Of a stretch of DNA of 64,000 nt, positions 44,713 to 55,355 are shown one piece after another. The translations under genes were made by a program, and so were the position numbers. The DNA is from Dokdonella sp. Lineage in GTDB: Bacteria > Pseudomonadota > Gammaproteobacteria > Xanthomonadales > Rhodanobacteraceae. Location of the stretch: positions 30,314 through 94,313 of the forward strand of contig JAHCAR010000018.1 of NCBI GenBank assembly GCA_019634795.1, given 5' to 3'. Position 1 is the stretch's first letter. Every line of letters starts with the position of its first letter. The notes below the pieces were generated by a model. It had not been told where the DNA came from, made no database searches, and saw nothing but the letters and a program-made list of their open reading frames with translations.

Positions 44713-45771
44713 ATGGCCCTGTTCGACCCCTTGATTCTGCGCGACCTCACCCTGCGCAATCGCATCGCCGTCTCGCCGATGTGCGAATACTCGGCCATCG
44801 ATGGCATACCGCAGCCCTGGCATCTGGTCCATCTCGGCAGTCGCGCCGTCGGTGGCGCGGCGCTGGTGATCGCCGAAGCCACGGCGGTCGAGGCGCGCGG
44901 ACGCATTTCGCCGGTCGATACCGGTCTCTGGAACGATGCGCAGGCCGCCGCCTGGGCTCCGATCGCGGCCTTCATCCGCGCCCAGGGCGCCGAGCCGGGC
45001 ATCCAGCTCGCGCATGCCGGGCGCAAGGCCAGCACTCAGGCACCGTGGGCGGGTCATGGCGCGGTTGACCCGGCCGATGGCGGCTGGGAACCCGTGGCGC
45101 CGTCGGCGATCGCCTATTCGACGGACTATCCGCATCCGGCCGAGCTCGATGCCGCCGGCATCGAGGGCATCGTCGAGGCGTTTCGCACGTCGGCCCTGCG
45201 TGCGCTCGACTGCGGGTTCCGGGTCATCGAGATCCACGCGGCGCACGGCTACCTGCTGCACGAGTTCCTTTCGCCGCTCAGCAACCAGCGCAGCGATGCA
45301 TGGGGCGGCAGTTTCGAGAACCGTATCCGCCTGACCCGCGACATCGTTGCGGCCGTGCGTGCGGTGATGCCGGAAGGCTTGTCGCTGTTCGTGCGCATCT
45401 CGGCCACCGACTGGGCCGAGGGCGGTTGGGATATCGAGCAGAGCGTCGAACTTTCACGCATCTTGAAGGAAGAAGGCGTCGACCTCATCGATGTTTCCAG
45501 CGGCGGCCTCGTGCCATGGCAGAAGATCGCCCTCGGCCCGGGCTACCAGGTGCCGTTCGCCGCGCGCATTCGCCGCGAGGCCGGATTGGCCACTGGCGCG
45601 GTCGGCCTGATCACCGAGCCGGAACAGGCCGAGACGATCATCGCTTCGGGCGAGGCTGACCTCGTCCTGCTCGCGCGTGAGCTGCTGCGCGATCCTTACT
45701 GGCCGCGTCGCGCGGCGCGCGCGCTCGGCGCCGACATCGATGTGCCCCGGCAATATGCCCGTGCCTGGTGA
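44713..45771 (+). CDS. Old Yellow Enzyme family NADH:flavin oxidoreductase (YqjM/XenA-like)
   Basis: A 352-residue FMN TIM-barrel ene-reductase. LFDPLILRDLTLRNRIAVSP and PMCEYSAIDG mark the YqjM/XenA branch, where the Cys of PMCxYS tunes the flavin. IEIHAAHGYLLHEFLSPLSN holds the substrate-binding pair of His, and RSDAWGGSFENRIRL and ISATDWAEGGWDIEQS are family signatures. Such enzymes reduce activated C=C bonds of enones, maleimides and nitro compounds using NADPH. The ATG at 44713 has GGAG upstream. Confidence 0.93.
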   Translation: MALFDPLILRDLTLRNRIAVSPMCEYSAIDGIPQPWHLVHLGSRAVGGAALVIAEATAVEARGRISPVDTGLWNDAQAAAWAPIAAFIRAQGAEPGIQLAHAGRKASTQAPWAGHGAVDPADGGWEPVAPSAIAYSTDYPHPAELDAAGIEGIVEAFRTSALRALDCGFRVIEIHAAHGYLLHEFLSPLSNQRSDAWGGSFENRIRLTRDIVAAVRAVMPEGLSLFVRISATDWAEGGWDIEQSVELSRILKEEGVDLIDVSSGGLVPWQKIALGPGYQVPFAARIRREAGLATGAVGLITEPEQAETIIASGEADLVLLARELLRDPYWPRRAARALGADIDVPRQYARAW

Positions 45772-45826
45772 ACACGGCGCCCTGGCGCGTTAGAGTCGAA
45801 ACTTGCATTTTCGTGGAGGCAGCGTC

Positions 45827-46708
45827 GTGGACCCGACATCGCATGTCCTGATTGAACCGAAGCTGCACGATCTCGGTGACGGCTTCGCGGTTCGCCGCAT
45901 GCTGCCGTCCGCGCGACAGCGGACCGTCGGGCCGTTCGTGTTTTTCGACCATATCGGTCCGGTCGATTTCGCACCCGGCAACGCAGTCGATGTCAGGCCA
46001 CATCCGCACATCGGGTTGTCGACGATGACCTATCTGTTCGAGGGCATCTTCAGGCACCGCGACAGCCTTGGCGTCGTCCAGGACATCCGTCCCGGCGCGG
46101 TCAACTGGATGACGGCGGGCAAGGGTGTCGTCCATTCAGAGCGCACGCCGGAGCCCGAGCGCTCGAGCGGGCACCGCCTGCACGGCGTGCAGTTCTGGGT
46201 CGGGCTTCCCGATCAGGACGCCGAGCGCGAGCCATCGTTTTCTCACCATGCGGCGACCGAGCTGCCGCAGTGGCCCAGCGCGGATGGCCAGGTCCAGTGC
46301 CGGCTGGTCGCCGGACAGGCATTCGGAAAGCATTCGCCAGTGCCGGTCTTCTCGCCGCTGTTCTGCCTCGACCTGCAGTTCCAGCCCGGCGCGCGTTTCG
46401 AGATTCCTGCCGAGTATCCCGAACGCGCAATCCAGGTGGCCGAGGGCGAGGTCGAGGTGGATGGCGAACGGCTGCCCATGCACGCAATGCTGGTACTGAG
46501 GCCCGGCGCAGTCGTCACCGTGACGGCGAGTGCGGCGGCGAGGTTGATCGTGCTCGGCGGCGAACCGCTGGACGGTCCGCGCTTCGTCTGGTGGAACTTC
46601 GTATCGGCCTCGCGCGATCGCATCGAAAAGGCCAAGCAGGACTGGATGGAAGGTCGTTTCGCCAAGGTACCCGGTGAAACCGAGTTCATACCCTTGCCCG
46701 AACATTGA
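45827..46708 (+). CDS. Pirin family protein
   Basis: A 293-residue bicupin. The N-terminal metal-binding cupin contains RPHPHIGLSTMTYLFEGIFR and HSERTPEP, giving the His/His/His/Glu iron site. The C-terminal cupin includes EVEVDGERLPMHAMLVLRPG. Some bacterial pirins act as quercetin dioxygenases, others regulate metabolic enzymes. The start is taken as GTG at 45827: GGAGG lies seven bases upstream and the protein then begins MDPTSHVLIEP, the usual pirin start. Confidence 0.92.
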   Translation: MDPTSHVLIEPKLHDLGDGFAVRRMLPSARQRTVGPFVFFDHIGPVDFAPGNAVDVRPHPHIGLSTMTYLFEGIFRHRDSLGVVQDIRPGAVNWMTAGKGVVHSERTPEPERSSGHRLHGVQFWVGLPDQDAEREPSFSHHAATELPQWPSADGQVQCRLVAGQAFGKHSPVPVFSPLFCLDLQFQPGARFEIPAEYPERAIQVAEGEVEVDGERLPMHAMLVLRPGAVVTVTASAAARLIVLGGEPLDGPRFVWWNFVSASRDRIEKAKQDWMEGRFAKVPGETEFIPLPEH

Positions 46709-46844
46709 TCGTCGGCTTCCGGTTCTGTTGTCCGATGTGCCGTCGTATGCTGCCCGATAGCATGTGCTTCAATAGCGTCATGCAAGCTTTCAAAGGGCCG
46801 CGGTCAGCCTCCGCTGAACCGGACCTGCCAACCGGAGAACTGCC

Positions 46845-47177
46845 ATGAGCCATCCTGCCACCGATCGCTCAGTCGAAAGACACTTCGCGAGCTTCCGCGA
46901 GTTCTATCCGTACTATCTGTCCGAGCACGAGAACAGGACCTGCCGGCGCCTGCATTTCGCCGGCACCTCGCTGGTCATCGGCGTCGTCGTCGCCGCCATC
47001 GTGCGCGCCAATCCGATGTGGCTGCTGCTGGCTCCGCTGGCCGGTTACGGTTTCGCCTGGGTCGGCCATTTCTTCTTCGAGAAGAACAAGCCGGCCACCT
47101 TCAAGCATCCGCTCTACAGCTTCATCGGTGACTGGGTGATGTACTGGGACGTGCTGCGCGGCAAGATTCCGTTCTGA
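46845..47177 (+). CDS. DUF962/Mpo1-like membrane protein
   Basis: A 110-residue protein. FYPYYLSEHENRTCRRLHFA and the later GHFFFEKNKPATFKHPLYSF are diagnostic for DUF962, and two hydrophobic segments lie between. Yeast Mpo1 of this family is an iron-dependent 2-hydroxy fatty acid dioxygenase using conserved His residues, which are present here. A bacterial role is unproven. GGAG precedes the ATG; hslR starts five bases after its stop. Confidence 0.88.
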   Translation: MSHPATDRSVERHFASFREFYPYYLSEHENRTCRRLHFAGTSLVIGVVVAAIVRANPMWLLLAPLAGYGFAWVGHFFFEKNKPATFKHPLYSFIGDWVMYWDVLRGKIPF

Positions 47178-47181
47178 GCGC

Positions 47182-47601
47182 ATGCCCGGCAAGCAAGCTT
47201 CGCTCGTGAACGCGAACGCAGACGGCGTCCGCCTCGATGTCTGGCTATGGGCGGCGCGATTCTACAAGACCCGCAGCCTGGCCAAGCAGGCCATCGAGGG
47301 CGGCAAGGTCGAGGTCAACGATGCAGCGCCGAAACCGGCGCGTTCGGTGCACATCGATGATCGCATCCGCATCACGCGCGGCATCGAGCGTATGCAGGTT
47401 CGGGTCTCCGCGATCAGCAGCGCGCGCGGGCCGGCCACCCAGGGCCAGGCCCTGTACGAGGAAACGCCGGAGAGCCGGGAGGCTCGCGAAGCGGCCCGCG
47501 AAATGCATCGCCTTACCGGTGCGGAACTCGATCATCCGCCATCGCGCCCCGGCAAGCACTCGCGGCGGTTGCTGCGCGAGTTCAAGGAAGGCGGACGCTG
47601 A
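47182..47601 (+). CDS. hslR: S4-domain RNA-binding protein HslR (Hsp15)
   Basis: A 139-residue heat-shock RNA-binding protein. The S4 domain is VRLDVWLWAARFYKTRSLAK to GGKVEVNDAAPKPARSVHI. The C-terminal basic tail (HPPSRPGKHSRRLLREFKEG) matches the Hsp15 type. Hsp15 rescues 50S subunits stalled with nascent chain-tRNA. It follows the DUF962 gene immediately and is convergent with the acyltransferase gene. Confidence 0.93.
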   Translation: MPGKQASLVNANADGVRLDVWLWAARFYKTRSLAKQAIEGGKVEVNDAAPKPARSVHIDDRIRITRGIERMQVRVSAISSARGPATQGQALYEETPESREAREAAREMHRLTGAELDHPPSRPGKHSRRLLREFKEGGR

Positions 47602-47633
47602 TGGCGTAGTTGTGCGATCCGGGTGCCTGCGGA

Positions 47634-49742
47634 TCAACGCGTCTGGTGGTGTTGCCCGGCCAGGATGAACTTGGCGAACGAGGGATACAGAAGCCGGTTG
47701 GCGTAGGCACTGATGTGGTCGCCATCGAAGAACAGCGGGTGATCGTCGCGAGCCGCCGTGCACGTCGGCCCCGGGCAGAGCAGGTCAAACGGATCCCAGA
47801 CCGACGCATCGAGCGCGGATGCCAGACGATCGAGGCTGGCCACGACCGGGCGGCGGTAGTCCTCCATTGCGGACCGGGAGACAGACAGTCCGGCGGCGCA
47901 AACCGGGTTGCCTGCATTGAACACATCCGAACAGCGGAAGGCCGGAACGGGCAACAGCGGCTTGGGCGCCTCGAACACGATGCGCACGCCGGCATCGCGC
48001 AGCGTCCGGAGCTCGGTCAGCAAGGCGAGTTCTGCCTTGTGCCTGAGCTGCTCCGCCGACCTGCCCCGGAGTGAATCAAACACGTCGAATTCGCTCGGCA
48101 TTCCATCCTGGTCGCTGAGCCGGTTAAGGCGCAGGGCAGCGAGAAAAACAACATCGCCGGGCTTCGCGGTCCGGGCGATGTCGGCAAGGATGGCCTTATG
48201 CTGCGCGACGCACGCCGCCGACTCGACGGGGCTGCGCAGGTTGGCGTAGCTGCAGCCGCTATTCGGGTAGAGCGTGACCGGTGCGCCCGTGCGCAGGACA
48301 TACTCGCTGAGCAGGGTGACATAGCCCAGCGCGTGCGAGTCGCCAAGGGCGAACAGGGCAGGAGCGGGAGCGCCGGGCTCAACGGCGCAGCCTGTCCTTG
48401 CGTACACTCGCGAGCGGGCCGTGCCGTCCTGCCGTTTCGACTTGCTGACGATGCAGCCGGGTCTTTCCGGCAGCGATTTCAATGCCTCCGGATACCACTC
48501 GTCGGCATGGCGCATGACCGTGCTGAGCGAAACGACAGGCTTGCTCCTGACCAGCACGACGGAGACTGCAGCGCACGCCGCAATGGCCACAAGGCCGGCC
48601 GCCAAGACGCGGATTCTTGGCCATTGGCGCAATACAGGCGAATAGCGCAACGGCGCCTCGACCCAGCGATAGGAAAGCTCGGCGAGCACGACGGTGAGGA
48701 CGACGGCCGCGAGCGCCAGCGGCCACGACTGGATGCCCGTAGTCCAGCGCAGCAGGACCAGGACCGGCCAATGCCAGAGATACAGCGAATAGGAGCGCTG
48801 TCCAATGGCGACCATGGCGCCGCTGGCCAGTCCGGCCGAGAGCAGCGAACGCGAATGCTCCCGCTGCACCAGTGCAAGCAGGCCCAGGGTCGCCAGCACC
48901 GGCATCCAGGCGCCCGGAAATGGAAACGCGCCAGGTGCGGAAATCCAGAACGACGCGCCGAGCAGGGCCAGGGCGAGCCAGGCACCGGCATTGGCGGTCC
49001 GGCGCAGGCGCATGCGAAGCGCATCCGAAGCGCTCCAGCGCGACAGGCCAAGAAACAGCAGGACACCCGATGCGAGTTGCCAGAAACGCGTGGAGATCAG
49101 GTAGAACGCGGCACCCGGATCGCGCTGTGCGCGCAGCCAGGCATCGCCAAGTGAGCAAAGCAGGGTCAAGCCGAACAGAGCGAGCGCCAGCTGGCGCCAG
49201 CGTCCGCCGCGTGTCCAGGCGAAGAACAGCAGAGGGAAAACCAGATAGAACTGCTCCTCGACGCCGAGCGACCAGGTGTGCGTGAACGGGTTGAAATCCG
49301 TCGATGGCGAGAAGTAGTCCGCGTGGTTGGCGGCCAGGTAGAAGTTGCTGAGGCCGACGAAGGCGAACAGGCCGGTCATGTCGTTGCTCGAGCTCAGCCA
49401 CGCGGTCGGGATGAACAGGGCCGATGCCAGCATCGTGGCCAGCAGGCAGGCCACCAGCGCCGGCGCGATGCGCTGCATGCGCCGTGCATAGAAATAGGCC
49501 AGCAGTTCGCGCAGCCCGCCGCGATCCCAGCGACTCACCGAAGCGCTGACGACGAAACCCGAAATGACGAAGAAGACATCGACGCCGGCGAAACCGCCGG
49601 GCAGCCAGGCCGGACGCAGGTGATAGACGATCACCGCGATCACGGCGATCGCACGCAGACCGTCGACAAACGGCAGATAGTCGGCACGCGGTGAATGCGA
49701 CAGCGTCGAGCCGGTGCGAGCCGTTCCGTCCGTGCTATCCAT
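47634..49742 (-). CDS. Acyltransferase with C-terminal SGNH domain (OafA-like)
   Basis: A 702-residue inner-membrane O-acyltransferase. The N-terminal acyltransferase-3 domain has about ten helices: PFVDGLRAIAVIAVIVYHLR carries the catalytic His, VDVFFVISGFVVSAS and FNPFTHTWSLGVEEQFYLVF are family motifs. A C-terminal periplasmic SGNH-type domain from about residue 430 has LFALGDSHALGYVTLLSEYV (Ser nucleophile) and FFDGDHISAYANRLLY (catalytic Asp/His). This architecture acetylates O-antigen or other surface sugars. No polysaccharide cluster is adjacent. The start 24 bases from the mutS stop gives a likely mutS-acyltransferase operon. Confidence 0.92.
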   Translation of the reverse strand: MDSTDGTARTGSTLSHSPRADYLPFVDGLRAIAVIAVIVYHLRPAWLPGGFAGVDVFFVISGFVVSASVSRWDRGGLRELLAYFYARRMQRIAPALVACLLATMLASALFIPTAWLSSSNDMTGLFAFVGLSNFYLAANHADYFSPSTDFNPFTHTWSLGVEEQFYLVFPLLFFAWTRGGRWRQLALALFGLTLLCSLGDAWLRAQRDPGAAFYLISTRFWQLASGVLLFLGLSRWSASDALRMRLRRTANAGAWLALALLGASFWISAPGAFPFPGAWMPVLATLGLLALVQREHSRSLLSAGLASGAMVAIGQRSYSLYLWHWPVLVLLRWTTGIQSWPLALAAVVLTVVLAELSYRWVEAPLRYSPVLRQWPRIRVLAAGLVAIAACAAVSVVLVRSKPVVSLSTVMRHADEWYPEALKSLPERPGCIVSKSKRQDGTARSRVYARTGCAVEPGAPAPALFALGDSHALGYVTLLSEYVLRTGAPVTLYPNSGCSYANLRSPVESAACVAQHKAILADIARTAKPGDVVFLAALRLNRLSDQDGMPSEFDVFDSLRGRSAEQLRHKAELALLTELRTLRDAGVRIVFEAPKPLLPVPAFRCSDVFNAGNPVCAAGLSVSRSAMEDYRRPVVASLDRLASALDASVWDPFDLLCPGPTCTAARDDHPLFFDGDHISAYANRLLYPSFAKFILAGQHHQTR

Positions 49743-49766
49743 GCGCCTGCCGAACCTGCGCCCGCA

Positions 49767-52340
49767 TCAGAGCATTTTCTTCAGACGATAGAGCGCTTCG
49801 AGGGCCTCGCGCGGACTCATCGCGTCGGGGTCCAGCGCACGCAGCGACTCTTCCACCGGCGAAGGCGCCGGCGGTGCGAACAGGCCCAGCTGCGGGGTGC
49901 CCGACTGCGGGACGGACGACGATTCGGGGCGTGCCGCCGCGTCCGATTCGAGACGCGCCAGGCGCGAGCGCGCTTCGGAAATCACCGGTTTCGGCAAGCC
50001 GGCCAGTGCCGCGACCTGCAGGCCGAAGCTGCGATTGGCCGGGCCTTCCTTGACCGCGTGCATGAAGACCAGCTGGTCGCCGTATTCGACCGCGTCGAGA
50101 TGCACGTTGGCGATGCCATCGTGCTCCGCCGGCAATCGGGTCAGCTCGAAATAATGCGTGGCAAACAGGGTGAAGGCGCGGTTGACCGCGGCCAGGTGGC
50201 TGGCGCAGGCATGGGCCAGGGCGAGGCCGTCGTAGGTGCTCGTGCCGCGGCCGATCTCGTCCATCAGGACCAGGCTTTGCGCAGTCGCGTTGTGCAGGAT
50301 GTTGGCGGTTTCGCTCATCTCGACCATGAAGGTCGACTGGCCGCGCGAGAGGTCGTCGCCGGCTCCGATACGGGTGAAGATCCGGTCGATCGGCCCGATC
50401 CGGGCGCTTGCGGCGGGAACGAAACTGCCGATGTGGGCAAGCAGGACGATCAGCGCGTTCTGGCGCATGTAGGTCGACTTGCCGCCCATGTTCGGGCCGG
50501 TCACGACCAGCATGCGGCGTGTCTCGTCGAGCTCGAGGTCGTTCGGCTCGAACGGCTCGTCGCGGACCTGCTCGACCACGGGGTGGCGGCCCCGCTCGAT
50601 ATGGATGCCGCTGTCCGTACTGAGCTGCGGACGTGACCAATCGAGCGCGTGCGCGCGTTCGGCCAGGCTGGCCAGGCTGTCGAGTTCAGCCATGGCGCCG
50701 GCCGCCGATTTCAGTTCGGCCAGGCGTTCGCCAAGATAATCGAGCAGGGATTCGTAGAGCGCGCGTTCGCGCATCAGCGATCGTTCGCGCGCGGAGAGCA
50801 CCTTGTCCTCGAAGGCCTTGAGTTCCTCGGTGATGTAGCGCTCGGCACCCTTGATCGTCTGCCGGCGCGTGTAGTGGGTCGGTGCCTTGGCCGACTGCGC
50901 CTTGCTGATCTCGATGTAATAACCGTGCACGCGGTTGTAGCCGACCTTCAGGGTCGGAATGCCGCTGGCGGCCTTTTCGCGTTCCTCGAATTCGATCAGG
51001 AACTGGTCGGCGTGGGTCGCCAGTGTGCGCAGTTCGTCGAGTTCGGCATCGAAGCCCTCGCGGATCACGCCGCCATCACGCTGCAGCGCCGGCGGCTGGT
51101 CGACGATGGCCGCCTGCAGGTGCGAGGCGGTTTCGGCATGTTCACCGAGGCGCCCGAGCAGGCTTTCGATCAGTGGACTGTCCGCGCTGGCCAGGCGTTC
51201 GCGCAGCACTGGCGTGCGTGCGAGCCCGTCGCGCAGGGTCGACAGATCGCGCGGCCGTGCCGAACGCAAGGCGACCCGCGCGAGGATGCGTTCGAGGTCG
51301 CCGATGCCGCGCAGTTCATCGCGCAGCGGTTCGAGGCAGCCGCTGTCGATCAGCGCGCCGATCGCCTGGTAGCGGCGATTGAGGGTATCGGTGTTGCGCA
51401 ATGGCCGGTTCAGCCAGCGGTGCAGGTTGCGTGCGCCCATCGGCGTTACCGTGGCATCGATGACACCGAGCAGGGTGTAATCACGGTTGCCCGAAGCGTG
51501 CACGTCGAGTTCGAGGTTGCGTCGCGTGGCGGCGTCGAGGGCGATCGTTTCGCCGGCGCTCTCGACGGCCAGCCCGGTCAGGTGCGGCAGGGCCGACTTC
51601 TGGGTCTCCTCGACATAGCCCAGCAGGCAGCCGGCCGCGCCGATCGCCAGCGACAGTCCGTCCGTGCCGAAGCCGGAAAGATCGCGCGTACCGAAGAAGC
51701 GGCAGAGTTCGCGCCGGCCCGTTTCGGCATCGAAATGCCAGGGCGCACGCTTGCGCAATCCGGGCAGGCAGGTCACCGCTTTCGGCCATGCGACATCTTC
51801 GGCTATCAGGCTTTCGACCGGCTGCAGGCGGGCCAGCTCCGCGGTCAGCGATTCGGCGTCGGCGACTTCGCTGAGCAGGAAACGACCCGTGGTCAGGTCG
51901 ATCCAGGCCAGGCCATAGCCGTTGCTGCCAGCGGTGATCGCCATCAGCAGGTTGTCGCGCCGCTCCTCGAGCAGGGCCTCGTCGGTGACCGTCCCGGGCG
52001 TGACGATGCGCACCACCTTGCGCTCGACCAGGCCCTTGGACTGCGCCGGGTCGCTGACCTGTTCGCAGATCGCGACCGATTCGCCGAGCTTGACAAGGCG
52101 GGCCAGATAGCCTTCCGCCGCGTGGTAGGGCACGCCGGCCATCGGAATCGGCGCACCGGCCGAGGCGCCGCGCTGGGTCAGGGTGATGTCGAGCAGGCGT
52201 GCGGCCTTGCGCGCATCGTCATAGAACAGCTCGTAGAAATCGCCCATGCGGAAGAACATCAGGACATCCGGATGTTCCTTCTTTGCCGCGAAGAACTGGC
52301 GCATCAGCGGGGTGTGCTGGGAGCCGTTTTCAGCGCTCAT
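49767..52340 (-). CDS. mutS: DNA mismatch repair protein MutS
   Basis: An 857-residue MutS. The mismatch-reading motif is in [15 protein letters not shown] (Phe-x-Glu). The clamp region contains [10 protein letters not shown]. The ATPase has Walker [15 protein letters not shown], Walker B-type [16 protein letters not shown] and the HTH-like dimer end ([18 protein letters not shown]). Full length compared with E. coli (853). It binds mismatches and recruits MutL. The adjacent genes pncC and recA lie about 6 kb away on the other strand, with the signalling operon between. Confidence 0.97.
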   Translation of the reverse strand: MSAENGSQHTPLMRQFFAAKKEHPDVLMFFRMGDFYELFYDDARKAARLLDITLTQRGASAGAPIPMAGVPYHAAEGYLARLVKLGESVAICEQVSDPAQSKGLVERKVVRIVTPGTVTDEALLEERRDNLLMAITAGSNGYGLAWIDLTTGRFLLSEVADAESLTAELARLQPVESLIAEDVAWPKAVTCLPGLRKRAPWHFDAETGRRELCRFFGTRDLSGFGTDGLSLAIGAAGCLLGYVEETQKSALPHLTGLAVESAGETIALDAATRRNLELDVHASGNRDYTLLGVIDATVTPMGARNLHRWLNRPLRNTDTLNRRYQAIGALIDSGCLEPLRDELRGIGDLERILARVALRSARPRDLSTLRDGLARTPVLRERLASADSPLIESLLGRLGEHAETASHLQAAIVDQPPALQRDGGVIREGFDAELDELRTLATHADQFLIEFEEREKAASGIPTLKVGYNRVHGYYIEISKAQSAKAPTHYTRRQTIKGAERYITEELKAFEDKVLSARERSLMRERALYESLLDYLGERLAELKSAAGAMAELDSLASLAERAHALDWSRPQLSTDSGIHIERGRHPVVEQVRDEPFEPNDLELDETRRMLVVTGPNMGGKSTYMRQNALIVLLAHIGSFVPAASARIGPIDRIFTRIGAGDDLSRGQSTFMVEMSETANILHNATAQSLVLMDEIGRGTSTYDGLALAHACASHLAAVNRAFTLFATHYFELTRLPAEHDGIANVHLDAVEYGDQLVFMHAVKEGPANRSFGLQVAALAGLPKPVISEARSRLARLESDAAARPESSSVPQSGTPQLGLFAPPAPSPVEESLRALDPDAMSPREALEALYRLKKML

Positions 52341-52741
52341 GTGTTGTCGACAGGATCAGAACTTCCATGCGGCGAGTCTGCAGAAGGTTGGAGGTAGGGA
52401 CGAAGCGTTGCCGGGCCAGTTCGGCGTCCGGCATCGGACAACGGGCTTCCTGAATCGGTCGCGAGATCCGCATGATCCGTGAAATGGAATTTTTTTTCAT
52501 GGGGGATCGGCAGGGGCGACACCTTCCGCCTTGATTCGATGGGCGCTGGGCGGGTGCATAGTCGCATCCGGCGGAAGCGCGTCACTCATTGTGAGAGTCG
52601 ATCGTCGGTCGGAGCGTCCGCCAGTCCGTAGTGCCGCCCACGCAAGATGGGCGGGCCTGGTCGGTGGAAACGGAAAGGCCCGTGGTTGGTGGCATTCATG
52701 GGTCGCTTCGGGCTGCCGGTTGCCTTTGAAAGCGACTCCAC
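52341..52741. other. Intergenic region upstream of mutS
   Basis: About 400 bases holding the mutS promoter region and the 3' end of the signalling operon. A seven-base stem, CCGCCCA (52634-52640) with TGGGCGG (52648-52654), could mark the operon's transcript end, but no T tract follows. A run of eight T at 52491-52498 lies within the mutS leader. No gene was seen. Confidence 0.4.
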
Positions 52742-55348
52742 CTAGGCGGCAGATGTCAGGAAGGCCTGGGCGAATGCGTCTGCCGGCATCGGGCGGCCGA
52801 GCAGGTAACCCTGCAAGTGGTCGCAGCGCAACAGACGCAGCAGCTTCATCTGTTCCTCTTCCTCGACGCCCTCGGCCACGGTCTGCAGGGAAAGGGAATG
52901 GGCGAGGTTGATGATATTGGTGACCAGGCCCATGGTCTCGGGGCTCTGCGTCATCAGGGCGACGAAGGACTGGTCGATCTTGATCGAATCGACTGGCAAG
53001 CGCGCCAGGTAGTTCAGCGAGGAATAGCCCGTTCCGAAGTCGTCGATGGCTATCTTGCAACCGAGTTCTCGAACAGACTGAAGCACGGACATGCTCTGCC
53101 CGATGTCGTCCATGAGCAGGCTCTCGGTTACTTCGATGTCCAGCGGCTGGTTCTCAGTGTGGTCCAGGAGCAACTCGGTGCACTGCTCAATGAAGCGAGG
53201 ATGGCGCAGTTCCCGCGAGGACACATTGACCGCTATGCGCAGGTCGGCGTAGTGATCACGCCAATGCAGCGCCATGCGCAAGGCTTCCCGCATCACCCAG
53301 CGCCCAACCGGAATGATCAGGTCGCTTTCCTCAAGGATCGGAATGAACTCCGCGGGCGAGATCGGACCGCGTTGGGGGTGCTGCCAGCGCAGGAGCGCTT
53401 CCGCACCGGCCAGTCGCTGGGTGGCGGCCTCGAACTTCGGCTGGTAGTACAACTCGAATTCGAATTTCTTGATTGCGCGCTTGAGTTCGTTCTCCAGGTC
53501 CAGTCGGCGTGCCGCGCGACCTCGTAGTTCCTCATTGAATACGTGAACGGTCGCGCCACGTCGTGCACCCTCGAGCATGGCCGCGAACGCGCTTTGTTCG
53601 ACCGCTTCGGCGACATCGCCGTGTTCTGGTGCCAGCGCCAGCCCGCCGCGCAGGTCGATGCGGATTTCGCTGCCATCCAGTTCAAATGGCTGGCGTGCGA
53701 AACTCCGGATCAGGGCCTTGAGTCGGTTGGCTTCCGCATCCGTATCGCCGGTGGTCCGGTATGCCAGCGCGAAGGAGTCCGCCTCCGGATGCGCGACGAT
53801 CGTCTCCGCATCGACCAGTTCGCGCAGACGTCGGCCGGTGAGCTGCAACAGCCGGTCGCCGAATGCCCGGCCACGCGATTCATTGACAGCGGCGAAGTGA
53901 GTGATGTCGACGACAGCCACGCACACGGAGCTGGTCCTCATCAATGCCTCGAGCTTGGCGAGAAACGCCAGGCGGTTGAGGAAACCGCTGACCGGATTGT
54001 GGAAGGCGAGGAATTCGAGTCGCTCGCTATTGGCCATGAACTCCACGGCGTGGTCGATTTCATCGGTCAGCCGCTGCAGCAGTTCGAGCTCTTCGTCGTC
54101 GAAGGCCTGGAATTCTCTTGCATAGAGGCACATTACGCCCCAGGGCGGACTTCCGATGGGCAATGAAGCCTGCGAACGGATGCCGAGGTTCGCCATCCGG
54201 GTGCGCCGTTCGGCGAGTATTCCGTCGTCGTTCTCGTAGTCGCGGATGATGACTTTTCGTCGTTCGTGCAGAGCGCGCAGTGCGGGACGGACTGCATCCG
54301 CCGTCGGCACGTCGTCATGCACCTGGGCCTGCCGCGCGATAAAGTCGATCAGCGCCGGATTTCCGAAGCTGTGGGTCAATCCCAAAGCGTGTCCATCGGC
54401 GGAGGATTGATAGATGCATGCTGCGGAAAACCCGCCTTTTTCGACCGCGACCTGGCACATCTTCCCCAGCAATCCATCTCGCGATCGGTCATGCAGGACG
54501 ACGTTGCCCAGTCCACCCAATACGGAGTGGATTCGAGCGAGATGGCGGATCTGGGCCTCCTGATCGATTGCATCGGTAATGTCGCGATCGATGCCGCGAT
54601 AGCCGGTCACGGTGCCTTGTTCGTCGAACACGGGCGCCGCGGTGCTTTCGAGCACTCGAATGCCGTTGTTCTGGTGGCGCCAGCGCAGCCTCCAGCTCTG
54701 CCATGGCTCGCCATGCTCGAGCAGACGGGGCAGTCGGCGCAGGGCCTGTTCGCGATCCTCTTCAAGCATCAGATCCAGCGCCTTACGGCCTAGGATCTGT
54801 TCCGGCGTGTAGCCGAGAATCGAGAACACGGCGCCATTCGAATAGGTCGTTCGCGTATCCAGGTCGCGTTCCCAGATCCAATCGTTGCTGCTTTCCACAA
54901 TCGCACGGAATCGCTCCTCGCTCGCACGCAAGGCGTGCTCCATGCGTTCGCGGTCGCGGCGCGCCTCGGCGATGTCCAGGGCCCGGCCGATAGCGCCAGG
55001 AAGCCGGCGCAAATTGTCCTTGAGCACATAGTCGACGGCGCCGCTCTGCAAAGTGTCGATCGCGAGCTCTTCGCCGATGGTTCCCGATACGAACAGGAAC
55101 GGCGTGTCGGGCGCCAGAGCCAGCGAGATCTTCAGTGCTTCCTGACCGCTGAAGCCGGGCATGCTGAAATCACTGAGGATCAGGTCAGGGTCGTACTCGA
55201 CCAGTGCATTGCGCAGGCCCGACTCGCTGGCGACGCGTGCGTGTTCGAAGCGGCCGGGCAGTTCGCGCAGCGCGCGAAGGATCAGGTCGGTGTCCGCCTG
55301 GGAGTCTTCGACCAGAAGAATTTTCAGCACTGGGGATGCTCCGGCCAC
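52742..55348 (-). CDS. Response regulator with PAS, GAF-like, degenerate GGDEF and EAL domains
   Basis: An 868-residue c-di-GMP phosphodiesterase. The receiver domain (KILLVEDSQADTDLILRALR, phospho-Asp in ILSDFSMPGFSG) covers ~1-125. PAS follows at ~140-270 (FRAIVESSNDWIWERD), then a GAF-like part ~290-450. The GGDEF domain (~460-610) has HPEADSF in place of GGDEF, so cyclase activity is unlikely. The EAL domain (~620-865) keeps AGAEALLRWQHP, IAIDDFGTGYSSL and VAEGVEEEEQ, the active-site set, so phosphodiesterase activity is expected. It is the last gene of an operon with the receiver protein and histidine kinase and is presumably phosphorylated by that kinase. Confidence 0.9.
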   Translation of the reverse strand: MAGASPVLKILLVEDSQADTDLILRALRELPGRFEHARVASESGLRNALVEYDPDLILSDFSMPGFSGQEALKISLALAPDTPFLFVSGTIGEELAIDTLQSGAVDYVLKDNLRRLPGAIGRALDIAEARRDRERMEHALRASEERFRAIVESSNDWIWERDLDTRTTYSNGAVFSILGYTPEQILGRKALDLMLEEDREQALRRLPRLLEHGEPWQSWRLRWRHQNNGIRVLESTAAPVFDEQGTVTGYRGIDRDITDAIDQEAQIRHLARIHSVLGGLGNVVLHDRSRDGLLGKMCQVAVEKGGFSAACIYQSSADGHALGLTHSFGNPALIDFIARQAQVHDDVPTADAVRPALRALHERRKVIIRDYENDDGILAERRTRMANLGIRSQASLPIGSPPWGVMCLYAREFQAFDDEELELLQRLTDEIDHAVEFMANSERLEFLAFHNPVSGFLNRLAFLAKLEALMRTSSVCVAVVDITHFAAVNESRGRAFGDRLLQLTGRRLRELVDAETIVAHPEADSFALAYRTTGDTDAEANRLKALIRSFARQPFELDGSEIRIDLRGGLALAPEHGDVAEAVEQSAFAAMLEGARRGATVHVFNEELRGRAARRLDLENELKRAIKKFEFELYYQPKFEAATQRLAGAEALLRWQHPQRGPISPAEFIPILEESDLIIPVGRWVMREALRMALHWRDHYADLRIAVNVSSRELRHPRFIEQCTELLLDHTENQPLDIEVTESLLMDDIGQSMSVLQSVRELGCKIAIDDFGTGYSSLNYLARLPVDSIKIDQSFVALMTQSPETMGLVTNIINLAHSLSLQTVAEGVEEEEQMKLLRLLRCDHLQGYLLGRPMPADAFAQAFLTSAA

Positions 55349-55355
55349 GTCCCGG

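Noticed and set aside
43984-45771. 595-codon frame joining the hydrolase region to the Old Yellow Enzyme
   Set aside because: The upstream half is out of frame with the real hydrolase; the oxidoreductase has its own ribosome binding site and ATG at 44713.
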